53,184 nucleotides of DNA from CAYTYZ01 sp964442385 (GTDB lineage Bacteria; Patescibacteriota; Microgenomatia; UBA12405): positions 1-53,184 of the forward strand of contig CAYTYZ010000008.1 of assembly GCA_964442385.1 (NCBI GenBank). Reading direction: 5' to 3'. The notes under the pieces were generated by a model that had not been told where the DNA came from, did not search any database, and saw only the letters and a program-made list of their open reading frames with translations. Numbering within the stretch: position 1 is the first letter of the stretch; the number at the start of each line of letters is the position of its first letter. Positions 37,082 through 45,678 of this stretch are shown piece by piece. A program made the position numbers and the translations under genes.

Positions 37082-39294
37082 GGTTGGTTGAGAAGTATAT
37101 CACTACTTTTAAATAATTCAGTATAAACTGCCTCGGATACAAAAGGAACAAAAGGGTGAAGCAAGATTAAACTAATTTTTAAAATATGAAGTAGATTGCC
37201 CAGACACCGGTCGCTTTCCCCTTTGGCATATTCGATATAAACATCGCAAAAATCATGCCAAAAAAATTGGTATAGGTCACTACTGGCTTGTCCAAAATGA
37301 TAGGTATCTAGCATGGTAGTGGTAGAGGCAATAATTTCGTCTAGGCGGGCAAAAATAGCCTGATCTTCTTCGGTTGATATAGAAAGCTCGGGCGTGTAAT
37401 CTGGGTGTTTTTCCCGTAAAAGTAAAATAAATCTGGCGGCATTCCAAATCTTGTTGGTAAAATTGCGCTGGGAGCGAATTTTGTCGTCAAAAAGTGAGAT
37501 ATCAGAAGCTGGGGCTACCCCAATAACCAGGGCAAGACGGAGGGCGTCGGCTCCATAGACATCAACAACAGAAATAGGTTCGATAACATTGCCTTTGGAT
37601 TTGCTCATTTTGACACCTTTTTTGTCGACTACCCTACTATGAAGATGAACAGTTTTAAAAGGGATTTCTCCTGTGGCATACAGGCCTAACATAATCATTC
37701 TAGCTACCCAAAAAAAGAGAATGTCCCAGAGGGTATCCATAACTGTGGATGGATAGAAAGATTTAAAGTCAGGGTGATGTTGGCCACCTGGATCCCAACC
37801 TAGAGTAGAATAGGCCCACTGGCCAGAAGAAAACCAAGTGTCAAAAGTATCGGTTTCTTGCAGATAGTTGGCTGAGGGTAATTTGGCATCTTCCGGCGAA
37901 AAATAGTATTTGGCACTGGTGGGGGCAAGTAGAGTTTGTAGACCAGAAGTTATTTCTGCAATAGAATATTTGGTTTTAAGATTTTCCCAAGTATCATTTA
38001 TATTATTTTTTTGCTGGTCTATAAAATTGATTCTGATAGTTGGATTCTCATCAAGATTATACCAAACAGGTATGCGATGACCCCAGACTATTTGCCTAGA
38101 AATAGGCCAATCTTTGATATTTTCCATCCAACGAAGAAACTCATCTTTGAATCTGTCTGGAAAAAAGTTTATTTTATCTTGAGTAACCGCCTCTACTGCT
38201 TTTTGGGCTAGTGGTGCTATGCGAACAAACCACTGAGGAGAGGTAATGGGTTCCATGACATTGCCACAGCGATAGCAATGTCCTACTTCGTAAGTATATT
38301 TTTTCTCTTCGGATATTAAGTTTAGAGACCTTAGATCGGCCAAGACGGCTGCTCGTAACTGCTTGGGGAAAAGGCCAATATATTTTTCGGGTACATTAGC
38401 GTTAGCCTTGCCATCATAGTCAAATATTCGGCGAAATTCTAAATTGTGGCGCCTGGCAATATCGTAGTCTACTGGGGAGTGACTGGGGGTAACTTTGACT
38501 GCACCTGTTCCAAAAGCTGGATCTATTTCGGTATCAGCAATAATTGGTATTTCGCGATCTGTTAGAGGTAATTTGATTTTGGTTCCGACCAGAGCTTTGT
38601 AACGTTTGTCATCAGGGTGAACGGCTACAGCTGTATCTCCCAGCATGGTTTCGGGTCTAGTGGTGGCAACGGAAAGCGGGCCATAATTAATAGTCCAAAG
38701 TAGGCCATCAACAGTTTTGTAGTCAATTTCAAGATTGGAAAAACCTGTGCCACAGTGAGTGCAATAATTAACGATTTTTTCGTCACGATACAGCAGGCCA
38801 TCCTGGTGTAGTTTGTTAAAAATAAAATAAATTCTTTGAATGTGGTCAGAGTCTAGAGTAAAACGTAGACGGGACCAATCTAGCATATAGCCAAGGCGCT
38901 TTAATTGATTTACCGCAGTTTCTCCGTTGTCTTTAACATATTCAAAAATCATTTTATAAAGAGTGTCGTGATCAAAATCAAAACGGGATTGACCTTTGCT
39001 CTTTAATTTTTTTTCAAAGACAAATTGGGTTTCGATGCCGGCATGGTCAGTACCGGGAACCCAAAGAACCTTGTGACCCTTTAATTTGTGATAACGACAA
39101 AGGATATCTTGGACTACATACAGAGCATGACCAGCGTGAAGAGGGTCATTGGCATTTGGGGGAGGTAAGATAATGGAAAACGGTGGAAGATCTGGGTTAA
39201 TATTTTTTTGAGTATCGGGATTAAAAACACCAGAGGTCTCCCAGCGCTTGTAAATATCTTGTTCAGACTTGGTGTGATCATAGCGCGCATCCAT
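37057..39294 (-). CDS. valS: Valyl-tRNA synthetase
   Basis: 745 residues, a class I synthetase with the HIGH motif as HAGH in PPPNANDPLHAGHAL (about 41-55) and KMSKS as VKMSKSKGNV (near 560). An editing domain is present in between (TTRPETMLGDTAVAVHP). It lacks the long C-terminal coiled coil of the roughly 950-residue E. coli enzyme, as is usual in reduced genomes. Charges tRNA-Val. Leaderless start: TATAAT, 5 nt, ATG. Confidence 0.96.
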   Translation of the reverse strand: MDARYDHTKSEQDIYKRWETSGVFNPDTQKNINPDLPPFSIILPPPNANDPLHAGHALYVVQDILCRYHKLKGHKVLWVPGTDHAGIETQFVFEKKLKSKGQSRFDFDHDTLYKMIFEYVKDNGETAVNQLKRLGYMLDWSRLRFTLDSDHIQRIYFIFNKLHQDGLLYRDEKIVNYCTHCGTGFSNLEIDYKTVDGLLWTINYGPLSVATTRPETMLGDTAVAVHPDDKRYKALVGTKIKLPLTDREIPIIADTEIDPAFGTGAVKVTPSHSPVDYDIARRHNLEFRRIFDYDGKANANVPEKYIGLFPKQLRAAVLADLRSLNLISEEKKYTYEVGHCYRCGNVMEPITSPQWFVRIAPLAQKAVEAVTQDKINFFPDRFKDEFLRWMENIKDWPISRQIVWGHRIPVWYNLDENPTIRINFIDQQKNNINDTWENLKTKYSIAEITSGLQTLLAPTSAKYYFSPEDAKLPSANYLQETDTFDTWFSSGQWAYSTLGWDPGGQHHPDFKSFYPSTVMDTLWDILFFWVARMIMLGLYATGEIPFKTVHLHSRVVDKKGVKMSKSKGNVIEPISVVDVYGADALRLALVIGVAPASDISLFDDKIRSQRNFTNKIWNAARFILLLREKHPDYTPELSISTEEDQAIFARLDEIIASTTTMLDTYHFGQASSDLYQFFWHDFCDVYIEYAKGESDRCLGNLLHILKISLILLHPFVPFVSEAVYTELFKSSDILLNQPWPEKSLA

Positions 39295-39340
39295 GGAATA
39301 TTATACTAGGAAATAAACATACTTGGTATAATCGAAAGAT

Positions 39341-39997
39341 ATGGAATATTTGTCATATTTAGTGGGCGGAATGATAATGCTAGTTACCGCTCCCCTGCTA
39401 ATACTCTTAAGTCTATTTCCAAGAGATAATTTTTTGGTTGAATATCTCTTTTTTGCCCAGGAAAATATTTTTACTAACTTGGCAGCTTGGCTAAAAATTT
39501 ATTTATGGCCGGAATGGCTTTTAGGTGTAGTTTTCTTAATAATCACGTATGCCTCTTTTATTTACTTTATAAAATTTCTTCGAAGAAAAACTTGGATTAT
39601 CAGAATCCCTCTGGCAATATTTTTAACTTGGCTAGTTTCGTTTCCATCACTTATGCTATTGTTTGCAGTTGAAAATCTAGATGACCCAATAGCCAGTAGT
39701 TATTTCCCAGTAAATGCTGCTATGAAAAATGTTTGTTATGCGGATTGGAATAAGTGTCCAAATACAGTAGAGGAGATGAAGGGACTAGACCAGAGTTTTT
39801 ATGATTTGCTTAAGAATAAGCATGTTAAATTACTCAAAGACAATCAAAAAAAAGAGTTTGTTTTAGTAATAACCCATGATGACCATCGAGGCGTAATATT
39901 TGATAAGAAAAATGATTTTGTAGACATTCAAATCCAGGGGTGTCAAATTGTGAGCAAACAGGAAGTTGTTGAGGCAGATATTCTATGCAAAAAATAG
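39341..39997 (+). CDS. Hypothetical membrane protein
   Basis: 218 residues with three or four N-terminal hydrophobic segments and a soluble C-terminal domain of about 110 residues (NAAMKNVCYADWNKCPNTVE onward) that probably faces outside. No family recognised. TATAAT lies 8 nt before the ATG. Its last 13 bases overlap the start of the tsaC-tsaE gene, so the two are coupled. Confidence 0.55.
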   Translation: MEYLSYLVGGMIMLVTAPLLILLSLFPRDNFLVEYLFFAQENIFTNLAAWLKIYLWPEWLLGVVFLIITYASFIYFIKFLRRKTWIIRIPLAIFLTWLVSFPSLMLLFAVENLDDPIASSYFPVNAAMKNVCYADWNKCPNTVEEMKGLDQSFYDLLKNKHVKLLKDNQKKEFVLVITHDDHRGVIFDKKNDFVDIQIQGCQIVSKQEVVEADILCKK

Positions 39998-40986
39998 TCG
40001 AAATATTAGCGGGTGGCGGTATGTGTATTTTGCCAAGTGATACTTGCTATATGTTGGCGGTGGATGCATCCAATCAAGAGGCCGTAGATAAGTTGCTAAA
40101 AATAAAGCCAAGTATGGTGGGAAAACCGATATCGGTAATAGTTTCTGATATGGAAATGCTAGAAAAGTACGTGCAAATCGATGACAATAAAAAATTAATA
40201 AATAAATTATTACCTGGACCTTACACAGTGATTGCTAATAGTCAAAAGTCGTTAGCTTTGGGAATAAATTCAGTAGAAAACACACTGGGGGTGAGAATAC
40301 CAAAATATGAGTTTTTGACTGATATTGTGAGCAAATTAGGTCGACCAATTACGGCAACTTCGGCTCAAATATATGGCGATAGTTTGCCCTATACATTGGG
40401 GTTTTTGGATAAATTAAGTCAAGATAAAAGAAATTTGATAGATTATGTTCACGACGTGGGTGAATTGCCACGAAAAGCGCCTTCCACAATTGTAAATCTG
40501 ACGACAAACAGCTTGTCGATACAAAGAAGGGAATCGCTTATAGATAGTAAATCAGTGGATCAGTGGATCAGCAAATCAGAAGAAGAGACAAAAAAAATTG
40601 CAAAAGATATTTTTAATAATAACTTTAATATTTATTTATTATTAGGCGATCTAGGTGGAGGCAAAACGGTGTTTGCAAAAGAGATAGGTAGACTAATGGG
40701 TGTAAAAGAGCTAATCACCTCCCCTACTTTTAATATCTATAATGAGTATAGGATCGGTGAAAAAAAGTTTCTGCATATGGACTTGTATAGACTGGAGAAA
40801 ATTGAAGATTTTGACAATTTAAATTTTGTCGAAGACCTGCTGATTCCAAACACAGTGACGTGTATCGAATGGGCCGAGAGAATACCACCGTGGATAATTG
40901 CTGAACTTAGAACTAAAGCAAAAGTTGCTATTATTAATTTTGAATATATTGATGAAAAAATACGAAAAATATCTGAATATCCTTAA
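39985..40986 (+). CDS. TsaC-TsaE fusion (t6A tRNA modification)
   Basis: 333 residues joining two enzymes. Residues 1-185 are a Sua5/YrdC/TsaC domain (LPSDTCYMLAVDA, KPSMVGKPISVIV, PGPYTVIAN, RIP, ITATSAQIYGD), which makes threonylcarbamoyl-AMP. Residues 200-333 are a TsaE ATPase with Walker A GDLGGGKT (221-228), SPTFNIYNEY and LHMDLYRLE. With TsaD (44681) this covers three of the four bacterial t6A proteins; TsaB is not in this window. The t6A base at position 37 of ANN-reading tRNAs keeps decoding accurate. The fusion implies tight coupling. Confidence 0.85.
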   Translation: MQKIVEILAGGGMCILPSDTCYMLAVDASNQEAVDKLLKIKPSMVGKPISVIVSDMEMLEKYVQIDDNKKLINKLLPGPYTVIANSQKSLALGINSVENTLGVRIPKYEFLTDIVSKLGRPITATSAQIYGDSLPYTLGFLDKLSQDKRNLIDYVHDVGELPRKAPSTIVNLTTNSLSIQRRESLIDSKSVDQWISKSEEETKKIAKDIFNNNFNIYLLLGDLGGGKTVFAKEIGRLMGVKELITSPTFNIYNEYRIGEKKFLHMDLYRLEKIEDFDNLNFVEDLLIPNTVTCIEWAERIPPWIIAELRTKAKVAIINFEYIDEKIRKISEYP

Positions 40987-41503
40987 GAAATTATTATATT
41001 TTTGTTGGTGTTTATTTGGAGTGTTTTGTGTATATATCGCATGGCAATTTAAAAAAACAGGGTTTGAGCCTTGGATGCCAATTGATATGCTTTTTAGTGT
41101 TGGAATAGTGGCTAGCATTTTAAATTTCTTGGCATTAAAAAAGAATTTTAGGCTTTCGATTAAAATAGTTAGACTGGGCTTAAATTTGCCATTTGTATTG
41201 AGTTTAGTTTTGATCTTTAGTATTCTTTTTTCTTCTAATAAACCGCCTCAATTAATACCACTTGATGATACTAGGGGTAGCTATACTCTACGAAAAAGAG
41301 GATCTGATTATTTTGTAAAATACATACCTTCAGGAGATAAAAAAACATTTATCGATTGCCCTCTCATTATTGGGTGTGAAGTTGGCGCAATAGGAGGTAA
41401 CTGGTTTGGCCAGTTTGTTGACAGGAAAGTAAATATTACAGGTGATTTTCAAGTAGAAAATAACATGGTTAAATTGTTTTTGATACAAGTTAGTGGCATC
41501 TAG
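40952..41503 (+). CDS. Hypothetical membrane protein after tsaC-tsaE
   Basis: 183 residues with three or four hydrophobic segments in the first 110 and a soluble C-terminal part of about 70 (LIPLDDTRGSYTLRKRGSDY onward) probably outside the membrane. No recognised family. It starts 35 bp inside the end of the fusion gene; a longer frame exists, but this ATG gives a better membrane N-terminus. Same operon. Confidence 0.5.
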   Translation: MKKYEKYLNILKKLLYFCWCLFGVFCVYIAWQFKKTGFEPWMPIDMLFSVGIVASILNFLALKKNFRLSIKIVRLGLNLPFVLSLVLIFSILFSSNKPPQLIPLDDTRGSYTLRKRGSDYFVKYIPSGDKKTFIDCPLIIGCEVGAIGGNWFGQFVDRKVNITGDFQVENNMVKLFLIQVSGI

Positions 41504-41578
41504 TAGAGCCAACTTTGTCATGGGTGGACTTGGCAATGATTGTTTCTGAGTATCTTTGAGGCTGGATGGAAAGATGAA

Positions 41579-43171
41579 CTATTCTAAACCTTCAAAGGCC
41601 CGCTCCATAACTCTTAGCTCATCTCTGGTGACCACCATAACACGCTTGAAATCACTGATGTTGTGGACTATTGCAGCATTAGTCATTAGTTCAGTAACAT
41701 ACCAGCCCGATGTAATTCGTCCATCTTTTTCCATCAGGTAATATTTCCCACCTTTTGGTTTATTGTAAAAAGGCCACCCGGCCCAGACATCTTCAATTCC
41801 TTCTTTTTGGGTGACTTTTTTTCTTTCATTTAGAATTTCATCACGCAAATCAGACACAAATTTTCCAAGAGATTCCTGTCTTGGTTGTAAATGTGATAAG
41901 TGGTGTAACACAGCTAAAAGATCCATGATTTTATGAATACGTGGATTGTCTGATTTCTGGTAGGCGAGGCTTAAGTCTGCTTTGCCTGGAAATAATTTTA
42001 CTTTGTTAAATTGATTGTATAACTTATTGGCTTCGACATCGGTGAGCATGTAATCTCGCCAGGTTTCTGACACACTTGTCTCTGGATAATTTGGACTGTC
42101 AGGATTTGCTTGGGCTTTAAATCTTCCACTGGTGTCTCTGGGCTGGATAGGAGGCTGTATCTCAATTGGGTCGCGACGAATATGGTCTTCTATACCAATG
42201 TGGGCCAAAAGAGCCATGGCAACTTTATTTGCCACTTTTATCTCTTTTTCGGAAATTTCGCGATCTGGATCATCCAAATTGGGCATTAGTAAATATAGAA
42301 AATTTTCAGTAGTACAAGGAATATCTGGACCAGATTTTATATTGATATTCCTAAGTTGACCCGGGGTAAGTGCAGATTTTACCAAACTGCTAGCCTCTTC
42401 TTCGCTTGAAACCCTGGCATTTGCCCCCAAGAAATGTTTAGAAGACCATGAGTTTTTATTTTGCCCCCTTGCTTTGATTGCCAGAGCATAAATAAGGGCT
42501 TCTAAAACCGAGGTCATATTGTTGGCCTGGTTGATAACTTTTTTCCAATATCCATTGTCCTTGTTAATCTCAAAAGCCGATACTGTTTGATTGAAAAAGG
42601 TTCGATCTAATTTTGTATCTGTACCTGAGCCGGTATATGTTAGATAATTGTCCTTAAAACCTGAAGCAATTCTTCCAAAAGCTGCCCCTAATGCTGATCC
42701 TGAGTCATAGAGAGGTGGATCTCCCGACATTATAAAAAGTAATTGTGCCTGTCTGTTATCGGGATTAACTAAAGATAAGGCACATAATTCTGAATCCCCT
42801 AAACCGCTAAACCTAAGTACCGTGTCTTTTTCTAAAATATCATTGGCCATGGCTGAAGCGGTCATTGGTATGGCGCCTTGTGTACCTGGCCCAGTATACA
42901 AAAGAAAGTGAGTGTGTTTATTTAAAATAGTTTTAATTTCATGGGCACCTACTACATCAGAATCAGCAACTAAGGTCAGAACATTTCTATCTGGAACTTC
43001 AACAACAGATATGGCACCGTTTTCTGGTGGGGCTTGGGCAGTGGATTCTACACTAAGTAAATTACCCTTGGCATCTCTGCCAACTAACAACATTTTGGTT
43101 CTATTGGCAAAGTAAATCACTCCAAGTAAACTTGTTATTTTAGATCTTTCTTCTTGTTCTTGACTACGCAT
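41579..43171 (-). CDS. Hypothetical protein, mixed alpha/beta
   Basis: 530 residues, no family recognised. The first 200 residues alternate like an alpha/beta domain (KTILNKHTHFLLYTGPGTQG and SGDPPLYDSGSALGAAF look like loop-rich regions); the rest is helical. No signal peptide or membrane segment. I start at MRSQEQEERSK, because TATATA lies 5 nt before it and a longer frame would enter the TPM gene. Likely cytoplasmic. Confidence 0.5.
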   Translation of the reverse strand: MRSQEQEERSKITSLLGVIYFANRTKMLLVGRDAKGNLLSVESTAQAPPENGAISVVEVPDRNVLTLVADSDVVGAHEIKTILNKHTHFLLYTGPGTQGAIPMTASAMANDILEKDTVLRFSGLGDSELCALSLVNPDNRQAQLLFIMSGDPPLYDSGSALGAAFGRIASGFKDNYLTYTGSGTDTKLDRTFFNQTVSAFEINKDNGYWKKVINQANNMTSVLEALIYALAIKARGQNKNSWSSKHFLGANARVSSEEEASSLVKSALTPGQLRNINIKSGPDIPCTTENFLYLLMPNLDDPDREISEKEIKVANKVAMALLAHIGIEDHIRRDPIEIQPPIQPRDTSGRFKAQANPDSPNYPETSVSETWRDYMLTDVEANKLYNQFNKVKLFPGKADLSLAYQKSDNPRIHKIMDLLAVLHHLSHLQPRQESLGKFVSDLRDEILNERKKVTQKEGIEDVWAGWPFYNKPKGGKYYLMEKDGRITSGWYVTELMTNAAIVHNISDFKRVMVVTRDELRVMERAFEGLE

Positions 43172-43211
43172 ATGTCTATATATAACATATAAATGTCCTA
43201 TAGTAAAGTTG

Positions 43212-44063
43212 TTACCAGCTTCTAGAGCTTCCGCCTCCGCCGGAAGAACCACCTCCAAAACCACCAAACCCACCGCTACTGCCTCCTCCTCCTTGGGAGT
43301 GCCAAAAGCCACCATAAGTTGACTTAAAACCTGTGTCTAGTCCCAGAGACTTAAAGCGATCGTAGTTTTTAGAAAGAATGAAGTCTAAAATTAGGCCAAA
43401 AAGACCGACAGCGATGGCTCCGGTGGTTTTCCAAATTAAAAAACCAAGTACGGCGCCAATTATGCCGCCAGCATAAACGCTCTTGCTTCTGGCAAGAAAG
43501 GCCACAAGATAAGGTCCAATAAAAACGATAAAATAAATAGCAAATTCCAGATACTGCAAGACATTATTGGGAGTTTTTGCTGAAAGTGTAGGTGGTGCGT
43601 ACACTTGATTTTTTAAAATTACATCTTGGATGCGGGCAAGGCCGGCATTTATGCCAGAATCGTAGTTTCCTGCTTTAAAATCCGGAACTACGTACTTGTC
43701 AAGAATTTCGCCTGATAGGCCATCTGGTAAAATGGGCTCCAGACCATAACCAACTTCAATACGAACCTTACGATCGTTTTTGGATACTAAAAAAAGCAAA
43801 CCATTATCTTTTTGCTTGTCGCCAATTCCCCACTCTTTAAAAAGTTTTTGGGCGTAAGTTTCAATAGTATCCCCATTAAGTGAGTCAATAGTTACCACTG
43901 AAATTTCTGATTTAGGCTTGAACTCAACTAGCTGGGTTTCGAGATTTTTTGAATACTCTGGACTTAACAGATGGGCAAAGTCATTTACATGACCAATTGG
44001 AGCCGGATAGGCAGCGGCAAAAACAGATTTGATTACTAAAAATATGACAAGAAAAAAGCCCAT
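43212..44063 (-). CDS. TPM domain membrane protein (YgcG family)
   Basis: 283 residues: signal or anchor segment (1-18), a TPM domain (about 20-150, with HVNDFAHLLSPE, ISVVTIDSLNG, DNGLLFLVSKNDRKVRIEVG), two or three membrane segments (about 170-225) and a Gly/Ser tail ending SSRSW. The TPM fold binds divalent cations and can dephosphorylate model substrates in some relatives. It follows LemA by 2 bp, the standard lemA-TPM operon; probably an envelope function. Confidence 0.82.
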   Translation of the reverse strand: MGFFLVIFLVIKSVFAAAYPAPIGHVNDFAHLLSPEYSKNLETQLVEFKPKSEISVVTIDSLNGDTIETYAQKLFKEWGIGDKQKDNGLLFLVSKNDRKVRIEVGYGLEPILPDGLSGEILDKYVVPDFKAGNYDSGINAGLARIQDVILKNQVYAPPTLSAKTPNNVLQYLEFAIYFIVFIGPYLVAFLARSKSVYAGGIIGAVLGFLIWKTTGAIAVGLFGLILDFILSKNYDRFKSLGLDTGFKSTYGGFWHSQGGGGSSGGFGGFGGGSSGGGGSSRSW

Positions 44064-44065
44064 TT

Positions 44066-44626
44066 TTAGTTGTTTATTTCTACTTTGGGAGCGACTTGGG
44101 CTCCAGTATCAGCCTTGAATAAGGGTTTTTCTTTGTAGCCAGTAACGCCTGCCAATAGACTGGTTGGGATAGTTTTGATGGCGATATTGTAAGTGGTAAC
44201 AGTATCGTTGTAGCGGGAACGCTCAACACTAATACGATTTTCGGTACCAGCAAGTTCGTCCATAAGTCTGGCCACAGTTTCGTTAGACTTGAGAACTGGA
44301 TAGTTTTCCATAACAACTAATAATCTAGAAAGGGCCGAGTCTAGACCCAAGGCTGCCTGTTGCCTATCTGCTGATCCTGGTGCGGTGCCACCGTACTTAG
44401 TCCTGGCATCGGCTAAGTCTTTAAAGATTTTTTGTTCTTGTTTTAGGACTGACTCCGTAGCTTTGACTAGATTGGGTATAAGATCATAGCGGCGCTGATA
44501 TTGAGTTTCCACTTGTCCCCATTGATTGTCTACTGCCTGGGAAAGTCCAACAAGATTGTTGTAGCCACCAACAGCCCAGACACCTAAAAATAACAAAGCT
44601 CCGATTAGAATATAAAGTTTGTTCAT
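44066..44626 (-). CDS. lemA: LemA family protein
   Basis: 186 residues: one N-terminal membrane segment, then a helical bundle with YNNLVGLSQAVDNQWGQVET, QRRYDLIPNLVKATE and NETVARLMDELAGTENRISV, all typical of LemA. Short outside domain with a coiled coil. Precise function unknown; it always accompanies TPM proteins. Leaderless start: TAAACT 5 nt before the ATG. Divergent from tsaD. Confidence 0.88.
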   Translation of the reverse strand: MNKLYILIGALLFLGVWAVGGYNNLVGLSQAVDNQWGQVETQYQRRYDLIPNLVKATESVLKQEQKIFKDLADARTKYGGTAPGSADRQQAALGLDSALSRLLVVMENYPVLKSNETVARLMDELAGTENRISVERSRYNDTVTTYNIAIKTIPTSLLAGVTGYKEKPLFKADTGAQVAPKVEINN

Positions 44627-44680
44627 AGATAAGTTTACTATAATTTAGTGGAATATGAATAGTATGGGGTATAATGCGAC

Positions 44681-45676
44681 ATGAAAGTTCTTGGAATTGA
44701 TACTAGTTGTGACGATACCTGTCTGGCTCTATTAATAGACGGCAAGATAATTAAAAACATTGTATCTTCGCAAATTAGTTTGCATTCTGGATTTGGTGGA
44801 GTGGTGCCGGACTTGGCCAAGCGGGAACATGAAAAAAGAATTGGCTTAATTTTTGAAAAGTATTTTTCTAAAACAGATTTTGATGTAGTTGCTGTTACCC
44901 AGGGACCAGGGCTTGCACCAGCACTGCAAGTTGGTATTAATTTTGCCAAAGAAATTGCTACAAAATATAATAAAAAACTAGTGGCTGTAAATCATATTGA
45001 AGGACATATACTGTCACCATTTATAAATCAACAGATTTCGGTTGACTGGCCGATTTTAGTACTGACAGTTTCGGGTGGTCACAGTATGCTGGCGCTAATA
45101 AAAAAGATTGATGACTATCAAGTCTTGGGGCAAACGCTAGATGATGCTGCTGGCGAGGCATTGGACAAAGCGGCTAAGAGCTTGGGGCTGGGATACCCTG
45201 GTGGCCCAATTATCGAAAAACTGGCCAAAGGTGGTGATGCAAAATACTTGGAGTTGCCACTGCCACTGAGAAACCATGAGGGGTATGACTTTTCTTTTTC
45301 GGGATTAAAAACTAGTTTTTATTATCAACTAAAAGAAATGAGTGAAGAAGTAAAAATAAAAAATATAGAAAACTTAGCAGCCAGTTTTCAAGCTGCAGTA
45401 GCCAGACATCTGTTATTTCAAACAGATAAAGCAATAAAAACCTATCGGCCAAAAGTGATTTTTGGGGTTGGCGGGGTAATGAGCAATGGCAATATGCGAC
45501 TAGGACTGAGGCGACTGGCCAGGCTATATAAATTGCCGGTGTATTTTCCATATAGTAAAAAATTGAATACTGACAATGCGGCGATGATAGCCTATGCTGG
45601 CTGGCAAAAAGCCCTTCGGAGAGAGTATGTCGCAGATAATGATAATCTTGAAAGAGAGCCAAGAAAAAAACTATAA
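44681..45676 (+). CDS. tsaD: tRNA threonylcarbamoyladenosine transferase TsaD
   Basis: 331 residues, ASKHA fold. Metal ligands His105 and His109 in NHIEGH, a GGHSML motif, and a late GGVMSNGNMR with Asp in LNTDNAAMIAYAG. It transfers threonylcarbamoyl from the AMP ester to A37 of ANN-reading tRNAs. Its partners TsaC and TsaE are fused at 39985. Start: TATAAT then 5 nt then ATG. Convergent with the VanW-like gene, with only 2 bp between the stop codons. Confidence 0.95.
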   Translation: MKVLGIDTSCDDTCLALLIDGKIIKNIVSSQISLHSGFGGVVPDLAKREHEKRIGLIFEKYFSKTDFDVVAVTQGPGLAPALQVGINFAKEIATKYNKKLVAVNHIEGHILSPFINQQISVDWPILVLTVSGGHSMLALIKKIDDYQVLGQTLDDAAGEALDKAAKSLGLGYPGGPIIEKLAKGGDAKYLELPLPLRNHEGYDFSFSGLKTSFYYQLKEMSEEVKIKNIENLAASFQAAVARHLLFQTDKAIKTYRPKVIFGVGGVMSNGNMRLGLRRLARLYKLPVYFPYSKKLNTDNAAMIAYAGWQKALRREYVADNDNLEREPRKKL

Positions 45677-45678
45677 AA

